Shown here piece by piece: positions 31,807-39,202 of a DNA stretch of 43,057 nt; within the stretch, counting starts at the first letter, position 1; each line of letters opens with the position of its first letter. This DNA is from Gemmatimonadota bacterium (lineage in GTDB: Bacteria; Gemmatimonadota; Gemmatimonadetes; Longimicrobiales; Gaopeijiaceae): contig SLBA01000075.1 in assembly GCA_007126575.1 (NCBI GenBank), forward strand, positions 1-43,057, given 5' to 3'. Made by a program: the position numbers and the translations under genes. The notes under the pieces were generated by a model. The model did no database searches. It saw only the letters and a program-made list of their open reading frames with translations, and was not told the DNA's origin.

Positions 31807-33120
31807 ATGACGCTCAATCCGACACCGGTCCGCACGCGCCTGAAGGAGGAGACCCGCGGGGTACATCGGCGCACCGAGGACCTCCCCTTCTTTCACGCGC
31901 TCCGGGAGGGCCGCCTCAGCCTCGACGCCTATCGCGGATACCTCGTGGCGCTCCGGATCATCCTTCGCTCCCTGACCGAAGGGATCCAGGATGCGCATGA
32001 CCCGCGCGTGTCCGCTCTCGGTGGGGAGGACGGATTTCGCCTGAACACCCTCCAGGGTGATCTCGACTCCCTGGAGCACGCTCGACCCAGGGAATCCCGC
32101 GAGGCCGGGTGGCACCCCCATCCCCGCGCGATCGTGCGCGCCCACCTGATGGCCCAGCAGATTCGGGCGAGGGCCCGACGCTCCCCCGCCTCGCTCCTGG
32201 GAACCGCCTACGTCCTTCATGGATCGGTGATGGGCGGTCCGACCCTGGGGAAGTGGGCCGCAGATGCCTTCGGTCTGCGCAGGGCTTCGGGGGCGGAGTA
32301 CCTGTCCGGTGAGCGGGAGCGGGCGCGGGCCGGGTGGGAACGGCTCCTGGAGCGCCTCCATGCAATGGAACTCTCGGAAGATGAGACCGAAGAGGTCATC
32401 CGGGCCGCGGTCGAGGCCTTCGAGGGATTCGGTGCCGTCGTCCAGGCGCTCCACCCGGAGCCCGAAGACCTTCGAACCCTTCCTCTGCAGGACCTGAATC
32501 CCAGCGCGGGCGACCACCCGATCACCGTGGACCCCCTCGAACTCGAGGCGGCGTTGCGGGCAGGGGAGGACTCCTGGAACCGCTTCCCCTATTACGCCGA
32601 ACGCTATGGCTCCCGGGGAGCGGCCTTCACCCGCAGTGACAGCGCGTGGCTGGTCACCCTCGCTCGGGCGCCCCAGGAGGCGGCCCTGGCGAACGTTCTG
32701 TGGCTGAGCCGGCTCCTCTCGACGCGGGGCATGCCGCGGTGGCTCATGGAGGAGCACCTCCTCCGACTTCACGAGCGGCTCGTCGATACCACTCCCGCGC
32801 CCGCAGGGAGCTGGCGGAACCTGCTGCTCGCGGCCGAGACCCTCCGGGAAATGCGCACAGCTCACGTCACCGACGACGAGATGGTCTCCATCTCGGAGGC
32901 GTTCGACGCATCTGCAGGGGCGTCGTTCACTCGGCGCTTTCCCGAAACCGGAGCCCTTATCGCCGCGGCCGTGGCGGACGAGGCGGACGGGATTCAGGGT
33001 GCCACCCGGTCGGTTCGAGACTGGTTCACCAGCAGACGCAGATTCACTTCGTCGACGATCCAGGCGGTGAAAGCCGCCGTCGTGGCTTCGGAAACTGCGG
33101 TTCAGGCCCGTTCCCGCTGA
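31807..33120 (+). CDS. Heme oxygenase with a long C-terminal extension
   Basis: Residues about 1-195 of this 437-residue protein form a heme-oxygenase domain that would open heme to biliverdin, CO and Fe2+. The candidate proximal heme ligand is His20 in ETRGVHRRTED, at the position used in bacterial HmuO/BphO enzymes, and the distal-helix glycines are in YVLHGSVMGG (Gly139-Gly144). Typical bacterial enzymes stop near 200-220 residues. The remaining 240 residues are a mostly helical region of unknown family with PYYAERYGSRGAAFTRSDSAWL near 277-298 and a second helical part to the end. It is the third gene of the regulator/kinase operon. No bacteriophytochrome is in the window. The Shine-Dalgarno is weak. 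Confidence 0.87.
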   Translation: MTLNPTPVRTRLKEETRGVHRRTEDLPFFHALREGRLSLDAYRGYLVALRIILRSLTEGIQDAHDPRVSALGGEDGFRLNTLQGDLDSLEHARPRESREAGWHPHPRAIVRAHLMAQQIRARARRSPASLLGTAYVLHGSVMGGPTLGKWAADAFGLRRASGAEYLSGERERARAGWERLLERLHAMELSEDETEEVIRAAVEAFEGFGAVVQALHPEPEDLRTLPLQDLNPSAGDHPITVDPLELEAALRAGEDSWNRFPYYAERYGSRGAAFTRSDSAWLVTLARAPQEAALANVLWLSRLLSTRGMPRWLMEEHLLRLHERLVDTTPAPAGSWRNLLLAAETLREMRTAHVTDDEMVSISEAFDASAGASFTRRFPETGALIAAAVADEADGIQGATRSVRDWFTSRRRFTSSTIQAVKAAVVASETAVQARSR

Positions 33121-33162
33121 ACGACGGGGCCGGGTCCACTTCGGCGGCGGGCCGGGGGCGAT

Positions 33163-34521
33163 TCAGCGCACCGAACCGGGGAACCTGGTGTTCACGACGT
33201 TGGCGAACGAGGAGCCCCAGCGGTAGCTCAGTCCCAGCGAGGTCCGGTAACGGTACGACGAGGGCAGGCTCTGTCGTCCGAGCAGAATGTCCTCGTCCGA
33301 GATGTCACCCGCGGGGGTGTGAATGTTGTCGTTCACGATCGACGCCGATCCCGACACATTGAGTTCGAGCCCGCGAACGATGCGATAGCTGACATCCCCC
33401 TGGACCCCCAGGCTGTAGAAGTCGGCATCGTGCAGATACTGGTTGGCGTCGATCCCGAGCCCCGCGTTCCCCCACTGTTCCCGGGCCCGATACTGGACAC
33501 CGAGGCGGTGCTGGGGAAGCGTTTCCCGCAGCGAGCCGAACATGGTCTCCTCGATGTAATTCGAGTGTTCGAAGCCCACGGAGTAGTGCGCGATCAACTG
33601 CCGTCGGTTCGCTTCCGCGTAGGGGAAGTAGTTGTATTCGACGGCGGGGTTGAACTGCACGCGCGCATGCTGGTTCCGGGCGACCGAATTCCGCATGTCG
33701 GTGTCGATCCCGACCGAGAAGTGGTTGCTCACGCTCCTCACGACGAGTGCGGACATCCTCCAGTCGTCTCGGTCGTCCCGGACCACCCGACCGTCGGCCA
33801 GGTCTCTCGATTCACGGCGGAAGTCCAGCCGGCCATGAAAATTCATCTTCCAGTCTTCGGTCACCCGGTCGGCGTTGATCCGAGGGTTCACGCGGGTCGA
33901 GGTACGGGTCTCGCGGAAGTCGGCGTTTCCGGAAAGGGCGACCTGAAACGTCCAGTAATTCCATGGGTCGTAGACGCCCGCGTCCCCTTCCTCGAGAGCG
34001 TCGGACTCGACGTCTCCACCGGACTCCGGAGCCGCATCGCCGAGAAATTCCACATCGAGGTTGTCGCCCATCCCACTCTGGAGTGCGAATCGGAGAAGTC
34101 CCAGGCGGAGGGTGCGCGCCAGACCGTCCATCACCTCCGCCTGAACGTCCTGCCCGTCCTCGATGAAGGTCAACTCGTCGTTGAGGCCCTCCAGCGGCCC
34201 CTGGCCAACGAAATCGAGGGTGTACTCGCGCCCTCCCCCGCTGAGCCCCTGGCTGGTGAAGATGAGGTGAACGTCGGCGTCGGAGCGATCACGGACCCAT
34301 GTCGCGAACTCGATCTCGGTCTGAAACTGGGATCGGTTGCAGTTGCGACGGGACTGGCAGTCCAGAAACACCGCCGGTGGACTCACCGACTCCTGGCTTA
34401 CCTGGACCGTGAGGGCCTCGGCACCGGCCTCGACGGGGGCGGTGGCGAACAGGACGGGGGCGATGGCGAACAGGGCGAGAACCGCCAGGAATCCCCCGCC
34501 GCCTTTGACTCCAACGTCCAT
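33163..34521 (-). CDS. Outer-membrane barrel protein with a Cys-paired N-terminal domain
   Basis: This 452-residue exported protein has a signal peptide over residues 1-35. An N-terminal domain of about 130 residues follows, with a Cys pair (Cys55, Cys61) in VFLDCQSRRNCN and the block TEIEFATWVRDRSDADVHLIFTSQ. The rest alternates aromatic/polar beta-strands (NYWTFQVALSGNADF, QLIAHYSVGFEHSNY, SLGVQGDVSYRIVRGLELNVSGSASIV, TSLGLSYRWGS) as in an outer-membrane barrel, perhaps DUF481-like. The final residues are not the classical terminal Phe. GAGGGAA precedes the ATG. The function is unknown. A 386-bp gap lies upstream; the heme oxygenase gene is convergent downstream. Confidence 0.75.
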   Translation of the reverse strand: MDVGVKGGGGFLAVLALFAIAPVLFATAPVEAGAEALTVQVSQESVSPPAVFLDCQSRRNCNRSQFQTEIEFATWVRDRSDADVHLIFTSQGLSGGGREYTLDFVGQGPLEGLNDELTFIEDGQDVQAEVMDGLARTLRLGLLRFALQSGMGDNLDVEFLGDAAPESGGDVESDALEEGDAGVYDPWNYWTFQVALSGNADFRETRTSTRVNPRINADRVTEDWKMNFHGRLDFRRESRDLADGRVVRDDRDDWRMSALVVRSVSNHFSVGIDTDMRNSVARNQHARVQFNPAVEYNYFPYAEANRRQLIAHYSVGFEHSNYIEETMFGSLRETLPQHRLGVQYRAREQWGNAGLGIDANQYLHDADFYSLGVQGDVSYRIVRGLELNVSGSASIVNDNIHTPAGDISDEDILLGRQSLPSSYRYRTSLGLSYRWGSSFANVVNTRFPGSVR

Positions 34522-34907
34522 TTCCCTCACCGCACATCCCCCGATCTCTGCCGCGCCGTCGTTCCGAATCCACATCCGTGCACCTTCGGGCCCCGCGTCC
34601 CGGCGTCGAATGTCGAGTCCTGCGCCCGGTGGGGCCATCCCGGATTCATATCGACCCGTCGCCCCGGCCGAGGTTCCGGTGGTTTCAGCCACCTTCGCGG
34701 AGCCAGGGCAGGAATATTTTTCCCGTTTCGCGCGTCCAGCACCGGGAAGAAAGCTCCATGAGGGGCGGGGAGCCTGACCACGCAAGTGCCGTGACGACAA
34801 GGGCTTACCGGGATAGTACCGAGTCGCGGCACAAATACTGTACTTGGTTGACTCGGTCCGCTCTTCGACCATCTCACAATCATGTGAACCCTTGATGGAG
34901 TCTTCAT
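34522..34907. other. 386-bp divergent intergenic region (two outer-membrane genes)
   Basis: This gap separates divergent genes for two outer-membrane candidates. It holds a small perfect hairpin GGTGG-TTTCAG-CCACC at 34678-34693, an AT-rich run at 34711-34725 and another at 34831-34850. TTGACT at 34848-34853 looks like a -35 box, but the only plausible -10 (CACAAT, 34875-34880) is 21 bp away, too far for a standard promoter. No open frame with a start or known riboswitch is recognised. Confidence 0.45.
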
Positions 34908-35456
34908 ATGCCCAGTCGATTTGCTTTCATCGGTATGCTCGTCGTGCCGATTGCCCTCCTCCTTCCAGCCGACGGCTTGGATGCTCAGATGAGCTTCTCG
35001 GGTGAGGGTCGGGTCGGAGTCACCTTCCCCACGGGCGACCTTTCGAATGCCGGCGCCGAAGCCGGGCTCGGGTTCGGGGCCGAGCTGATGGCCACCTTCC
35101 GTCCGAACCTCACCGCCTACGTGGGCCTGAATCGGCACGGGTTCTCGTGCGGATCGGACTGTGAACTCGACGGGGGACTGAGAAGCTCCGGTATCGCCGG
35201 CGGCCTCAAGTTCATCTTCCCCAGCCCGCCCGACGCCCTGCTCTGGGGTCGAGCCGGCATCGTCGCACACGCCCTGTCGACCGACGACACCAGCGGGGAT
35301 CGAAACCTCGGCTTCGAGGTGGGAGCCGGAATGGACATGCCGATTGCTCCACGACTCCACATGACGCCGCACCTCGGATTCATCACGCACGATGCCGGGT
35401 CCGGGTTCACCGCTTCGTATTTCAACTTCGGAATCGGCGCCCACTACCACTTCTGA
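34908..35456 (+). CDS. Small outer-membrane beta-barrel protein
   Basis: This 182-residue protein has a signal peptide ending near residue 27 (PADGLDAQ). The mature part begins with MSFSGEGRVGVTFPTGDLSNAGAEAGLGFG and alternates amphipathic strands through to FNFGIGAHYHF. The C-terminal Phe and the preceding alternation fit recognition by the barrel-assembly machinery and an OmpW/OmpX-like eight-stranded barrel. Two Cys near residue 80 (SCGSDC) may form a loop disulfide. It is divergent from the larger barrel gene. Ligand and role are unknown. Confidence 0.78.
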   Translation: MPSRFAFIGMLVVPIALLLPADGLDAQMSFSGEGRVGVTFPTGDLSNAGAEAGLGFGAELMATFRPNLTAYVGLNRHGFSCGSDCELDGGLRSSGIAGGLKFIFPSPPDALLWGRAGIVAHALSTDDTSGDRNLGFEVGAGMDMPIAPRLHMTPHLGFITHDAGSGFTASYFNFGIGAHYHF

Positions 35457-35461
35457 GTCAT

Positions 35462-35494
35462 GCCCCACGGGGGGCTCCCGCGGCCGAGCTTTTA
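35462..35494 (+). terminator. Possible intrinsic terminator
   Basis: Just after the barrel gene stop, GCCCC-ACGG-GGGGC (35462-35475) and a second short stem GCTC/GAGC lead into TTTT. Stems are short and the U-run is only four, so efficiency is doubtful. Confidence 0.35.
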
Positions 35495-35589
35495 GCCTCG
35501 GAAACGGAACGGATCGACCCATCGGCAGTAGCTTCAGATTCGACCGGTTCGATTTCGATCGACCTGAGCCCACAGCCTAGGAGACCCGA

Positions 35590-35955
35590 ATGTTCATCAT
35601 CGCGACGCGCGGCCCCGACCAGCCGAATCTCGCCGCACTGCCCTTCGTCGCGCTCAAGGGCGCGATCGAGTCCGGTGAGTTCCCCGGGGAGCCCCCCGAA
35701 ATCTTCCTGATGCAGGAAGCGACGTACCTGGGAGACCGCGACCTGGATCTCCACGAGGTGAAAGCGGTCGGGCTTCCACCCGTGGGCCAGGTCGTGGAGT
35801 TTCTTCTGGAACACGATCTCCGCCTGGTCGTCTGCACTCCGTGCGCCGCCGCGCGCGGGATCACCGAGGACCGACTTGCCGACTTCGCACGCATGGGTGG
35901 CGCCGCGGACATGGCGAAGATGGCCAAGGCGCACACCGTGACACTCACCTTCTGA
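35590..35955 (+). CDS. DsrE/YchN-family protein
   Basis: This 121-residue cytosolic protein matches the DsrE-like family, small alpha/beta proteins in sulfur relay or of unknown function. The order is MFIIATRGPDQPN, a helix AALPFVALKGAI, EIFLMQEATYLGD and then VVCTPCAAARGI with a CxxC-type pair near residues 83-86. Sulfur-relay DsrE/TusD proteins use a conserved Cys in this region, so persulfide chemistry is possible. GGAG lies shortly before the ATG. It stands alone between two gaps, so its pathway cannot be inferred from neighbours. Confidence 0.83.
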   Translation: MFIIATRGPDQPNLAALPFVALKGAIESGEFPGEPPEIFLMQEATYLGDRDLDLHEVKAVGLPPVGQVVEFLLEHDLRLVVCTPCAAARGITEDRLADFARMGGAADMAKMAKAHTVTLTF

Positions 35956-36147
35956 AAGAACCCGGAAGAGGAGAGTGAGGCCCGCACCCCCGCGTGCTGT
36001 GTCCGGGGGTCGGCACCGCCCATGTAGGGTTGCAACAAAGCCATCGGCGACACCACAGGAAAACCGTCGAGCCCGGACGGGCGCGGGGGGCGTGATCGCC
36101 CTGCCACCATTGTACTTCCGGGAAATCCCCAGCCTCGTCCGACTTCG

Positions 36148-36163
36148 TGGCGTGCATCTTGCT
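36148..36163 (+). promoter_or_regulatory. Sigma-54 (-24/-12) promoter
   Basis: TGGCGTGCATCTTGCT matches the sigma-54 pattern TGGC-N7-TTGCW exactly, with GG and GC ten bases apart. Transcription would start near A36174, about 64 nt before the sugar-transferase ATG. The region further upstream (35956-36147) could bind an enhancer-type activator, but no palindrome stands out. No RpoN or AAA+ activator gene is in the window. Confidence 0.65.
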
Positions 36164-36237
36164 AAATCTTTTCACCGTCCACCGGGTCAGGGTTTCGACG
36201 TGAGATCGCACGGCAGAGAAAGCGGAAGAGGTTTCGG

Positions 36238-37041
36238 ATGTCCAGAGCCCACAAACAAAGCAAGTCCGGATATCGGGGGAGCCCCGGGTTCAGCTCCCAG
36301 TACCCGACGCAGCCGACTCGCAGTTCGGTGCCACCCCTGATCCAGGCCTCGGACGACAACCGGAGGTCGTCGGACCGGCAGAGGTCGATATTCACCGACT
36401 GGCTCTTCAGCCGCAGGTCGTTGAACGTGTCCGCGGCGCTGGTTCTGATCCTGATCACCGCCCCCCTGATGGCGGTGATCGCGCTGGCCATCCGCCTCAC
36501 CTCACGCGGCCCCATCATCTTCTCGCAGCCGCGTGTGGGCGTCGACCGTCGTCGTGACCCTGCCGACGTTCCCGTGGACCCTCGCCGGCGCCGTGACCTG
36601 GGTGGCCGCATCTTCCGGATCTACAAGTTTCGGACGATGGTGCACGACCCCGAGTCCTCCGGCCCCCAGCGATGGGCCAGCCGCGATGACCCGAGAGTGA
36701 CGGCAGTCGGTTCGATTCTCCGAAAATTCCGTCTCGACGAACTCCCCCAGCTCTTCAATGTCCTGAAGGGCGACATGAACCTCGTGGGCCCCCGCCCCGA
36801 GCAGCCGGAAATCTTCCAGCGGCTGCGTGACGAGGTCGAGGGGTATCAGCGCCGGCAATGGGTGCTTCCGGGAATCACGGGCCTGGCTCAGGTGAACCTC
36901 AACTACGACCAGTGTCTCGACGATGTGCGCCGCAAGGTCCGCCTCGACCTGGACTATGTCGAGCGGGTCTCGCCCTTCGAAGACGTCAAGATCATGGCGC
37001 GCACGGTGCCTGTGGTACTCTTTGGCAAGGGTTCCCAGTAG
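36238..37041 (+). CDS. Undecaprenyl-phosphate sugar-1-phosphate transferase
   Basis: This 267-residue bacterial sugar transferase (WbaP/WcaJ C-terminal, PglC-like fold) would load the first sugar phosphate onto undecaprenyl phosphate to start an exopolysaccharide or glycan. A polar N-terminus of about 55 residues is followed by the membrane helix (residues 63-88), then RIYKFRTMVHD, LRKFRLDELPQLFNVLKGDMNLVGPRPE, GITGLAQVN and the C-terminal LDLDYVERVSPFEDVKIM. Between PRVGVD and the KFRTM motif there is an Arg/Asp-rich insertion of about 20 residues compared with classical members. It lacks the multi-helix N-terminal half of WcaJ. It is expressed from a sigma-54-like promoter and closed by a strong terminator, so it is monocistronic. 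Confidence 0.93.
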   Translation: MSRAHKQSKSGYRGSPGFSSQYPTQPTRSSVPPLIQASDDNRRSSDRQRSIFTDWLFSRRSLNVSAALVLILITAPLMAVIALAIRLTSRGPIIFSQPRVGVDRRRDPADVPVDPRRRRDLGGRIFRIYKFRTMVHDPESSGPQRWASRDDPRVTAVGSILRKFRLDELPQLFNVLKGDMNLVGPRPEQPEIFQRLRDEVEGYQRRQWVLPGITGLAQVNLNYDQCLDDVRRKVRLDLDYVERVSPFEDVKIMARTVPVVLFGKGSQ

Positions 37042-37074
37042 GCGAGCCGGTCGTCTCTCCCCGACCTCGACCGG

Positions 37075-37102
37075 CGCCCCACCAGGGGGCGTTTCTTTTT
37101 TT
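37075..37102 (+). terminator. Rho-independent terminator
   Basis: CGCCCC (37075-37080), loop ACCAG and GGGGCG (37086-37091) form a perfect 6-bp GC stem, followed at once by TTTCTTTTTTT (37092-37102). It ends the sugar-transferase transcript 33 bp after its stop codon and is the clearest intrinsic terminator in the window. Confidence 0.85.
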
Positions 37103-37250
37103 CAGCCGGTTTCGGTGGAACGAACCTTTCCATCGGATGCGCCGGGTGCCGCCGAAGCACCACAGCTATTTCCGGTGCTCGTGGTGCTACCTCGGCACCC
37201 GTGAGCCGCAGGAGCCCCGGCCTGCCAAGCGAATGCCCCGAACCGCCGTC

Positions 37251-37266
37251 TGGCACGGAAGCTGTG
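37251..37266 (+). promoter_or_regulatory. Possible degenerate sigma-54 promoter
   Basis: TGGCACG, a perfect -24 element, is followed at the right distance by CTGTG instead of TTGCW. The start point would be near 37277, about 36 nt before the DUF5658 start. The weak -12 half makes this a suggestion only. Confidence 0.25.
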
Positions 37267-37312
37267 TTGTGAAGGGGTCGACCATTCGACCATCCTTCAG
37301 TGGAGAGACCGG

Positions 37313-37672
37313 GTGTCCGAGCCGACTCAAGTGACCGGGCAACAGGAGCAGCGCGACGAGGCCCTCCTCCTTCTCGTCGTGACGATCCTCCTTTTCAGCA
37401 CCCTGGATGGGATCTTCACCCTGCTTCTGATCGAGACCGGCCAGGTCCACGAGTGGAATCCCGTCCTCGCTCCCCTGATCGACCGCGACGTCCAACTCTT
37501 CGCGAACGTAAAGAGCGCGTTGACGACCGGGGGGGTCTTCGTGCTGGTGATGTTCGTCGACCGATCGCTCTTTCGCCGGATCCCCGTCCGCAGGGTGATC
37601 GAGCTGATCTTCGTGGCCTACACCCTCCTGATGGTCTATCACCTCTCCCTCCTGGTCCGAATCAGCGGGTGA
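37313..37672 (+). CDS. DUF5658-like small membrane protein
   Basis: This 119-residue inner-membrane protein has three hydrophobic helices (about residues 18-40, 55-78 and 90-113). The first helix contains LDGIFTLLLI and is followed by GQVHEWNPVL, the arrangement typical of DUF5658 proteins (helix, Glu-x-NP turn, helix). The GTG start at 37313 is preceded by GGAGAG at good spacing. Molecular function is unknown. It follows the sugar-transferase terminator and may have its own promoter. Confidence 0.78.
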   Translation: MSEPTQVTGQQEQRDEALLLLVVTILLFSTLDGIFTLLLIETGQVHEWNPVLAPLIDRDVQLFANVKSALTTGGVFVLVMFVDRSLFRRIPVRRVIELIFVAYTLLMVYHLSLLVRISG

Positions 37673-37852
37673 CGGTCCGGTAGAGGCGGCTTCTCTGGAC
37701 AATCCCTCCCCGGGGCGCTACTGGTACCGCGAGAACGGACAGCCTCTGCGCCGAACCGGCGACCGGTTCCGGCACCTCATCCACCCGGGAGCCCTCCATC
37801 ATGATCGGAAGCCTCTAGCCCCGTGCGGCCGAATCGGGAGTTGAGCGAGCCC

Positions 37853-39202
37853 ATGCCCCTCCTGGAGCGTCTGGGCCTCCACCGGCCGGAGCTTCGGGCC
37901 TGGGCGATGTACGAGTGGGCGACCACCGGGATGTGGGCGGTGATCGTGGCCGCCATATTCCCCATCTACTATCGATCCGTCCTCGCGGTCGATCTCACCT
38001 CGGAGCAGGCGGACTGGGGATTCTCGATCGCCACCACCCTCGGGATCGTCCTGGTGGCCGTCGTCGCCCCCTTCATGGGGGCCATTACCGACCGGGCCGC
38101 GATCAAGAAGCCCCTGCTCGGCGCCTTCGCCGCCCTCGGGATCGCGGGGTGCGGGCTGCTATTCTTCGCTCAGGAGGGCAACTGGTTTCTCGGCCTCTTC
38201 TTCTTCGTGCTCGTGAACATCGGGGCCAATGGCAGCATCGTCTTCTACGATGCGCTTCTGCCCCACATCGCCCGATCCGGCGAGGTCGACCGGGTATCGA
38301 CCGGGGCCTTCGCGGTCGGGTACCTGGGGGCGGGCCTCCTCCTTGCCTTCTGCCTGCTCATGATCCAGATGCCGGGGCTCTTCGGGCTCCCGGACGAAGG
38401 TACGCTCCCCGTGCGCCTCTCCTTCGTGGCGGTGGCGATCTGGTGGCTGGCCTTCTCGATCCCGCTCTTCCGACAGGTATCGGAGCCCAAGGCCGAACTC
38501 GCTCCGGGCGAGGTTCTCGAGACGAGCACCGTGCGCTTCGCGATCGACCGGATCAAGCGAACCTTCCATGAACTCCGCTCCTACCGGAATGCCTTCATCC
38601 TCCTGATCGCGTACCTGATCTACGGGGACGGCATCGGGACGATCATCCGTATGGCGGCCCTCTACGGAGAACGGATCGGAATCGGCCAGGAACACATGAT
38701 CGGTGCGATCGTGATGGTCCAGTTCATCGGCGTCCCCTTCGCCTTCCTCTTCGGGATGCTGGCGGGCCGGATCGGCACCAAGCCCGCCATCTTCGTGGGG
38801 CTTTCGGTCTATTCCGGGATCACGGTGCTCGGGTACTTCATGACCACCGCGGTCCACTTCTGGGCCCTGGCCGTGCTCGTGGGGATGGTTCAGGGGGGCA
38901 CCCAGGCGCTCTCGCGCTCCCTCTACTCAAGCCTGATCCCCGCGTACAAGTCGGGAGAGCTCTTCGGCTTCTACGGGGTGATGGACAAGTTCGCCGGCAT
39001 GATCGGGCCCACGGTCTTCGCGGCGGTGGGTGCGGCCACCGGCTCCCCTCGCCTCGGGATCCTCTCGATCATGGTCTTCTTCGTGGTCGGAGGCGCGGTC
39101 CTGTACATGGTGGATGTGGACGAGGGGCGCCAGGTGGCCCAGGACGCCCAGGCTCGTGCCCGCCCGGTTCCACCCGAGGCGACTCCGGGCCCGATCACGT
39201 GA
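37853..39202 (+). CDS. UMF1-family MFS transporter
   Basis: This 449-residue polytopic major-facilitator protein of the UMF1 (Atg22-like) family has about twelve membrane helices. Hallmarks are LRAWAMYEWATTGMWAVIVAAIFPIYY at the start, PFMGAITDRAAIKKP, FYDALLPHIA near residue 140, a cytoplasmic loop around residue 230, YLIYGDGIGTIIRMAALYG and VGMVQGGTQALSRSLYSSLIP. Bacterial members are of unknown substrate; yeast Atg22 exports amino acids from the vacuole. The ATG at 37853 was preferred to an upstream GTG at 37823 because the family sequence begins there. The stop overlaps the next gene's GTG (GTGA). Confidence 0.9.
   Translation: MPLLERLGLHRPELRAWAMYEWATTGMWAVIVAAIFPIYYRSVLAVDLTSEQADWGFSIATTLGIVLVAVVAPFMGAITDRAAIKKPLLGAFAALGIAGCGLLFFAQEGNWFLGLFFFVLVNIGANGSIVFYDALLPHIARSGEVDRVSTGAFAVGYLGAGLLLAFCLLMIQMPGLFGLPDEGTLPVRLSFVAVAIWWLAFSIPLFRQVSEPKAELAPGEVLETSTVRFAIDRIKRTFHELRSYRNAFILLIAYLIYGDGIGTIIRMAALYGERIGIGQEHMIGAIVMVQFIGVPFAFLFGMLAGRIGTKPAIFVGLSVYSGITVLGYFMTTAVHFWALAVLVGMVQGGTQALSRSLYSSLIPAYKSGELFGFYGVMDKFAGMIGPTVFAAVGAATGSPRLGILSIMVFFVVGGAVLYMVDVDEGRQVAQDAQARARPVPPEATPGPIT

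Noticed and set aside
33115-33168. Inverted repeat CGCTGAA/TTCAGCG between convergent heme oxygenase and barrel genes
   Set aside because: Only 7 bp with a 40-nt loop and built from the two stop regions; chance similarity is likely.
34678-34693. Hairpin in the barrel-gene leader as part of a riboswitch
   Set aside because: Only one short stem-loop is visible; I compared it by eye with c-di-GMP and fluoride riboswitch consensus elements and found no match.
34848-34880. TTGACT / CACAAT as a promoter for the small barrel gene
   Set aside because: The spacer is 21 bp, outside the usual 16-19 bp range, and no better -10 is present.
37632-37844. Protein-like open frame between the DUF5658 and MFS genes (contains RYWYRENGQPLRRTGDRF)
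   Set aside because: It looks unusually protein-like, but the frame contains no ATG, GTG or TTG start after the preceding in-frame stop and has no ribosome-binding site. It may be a gene remnant, but this cannot be supported.
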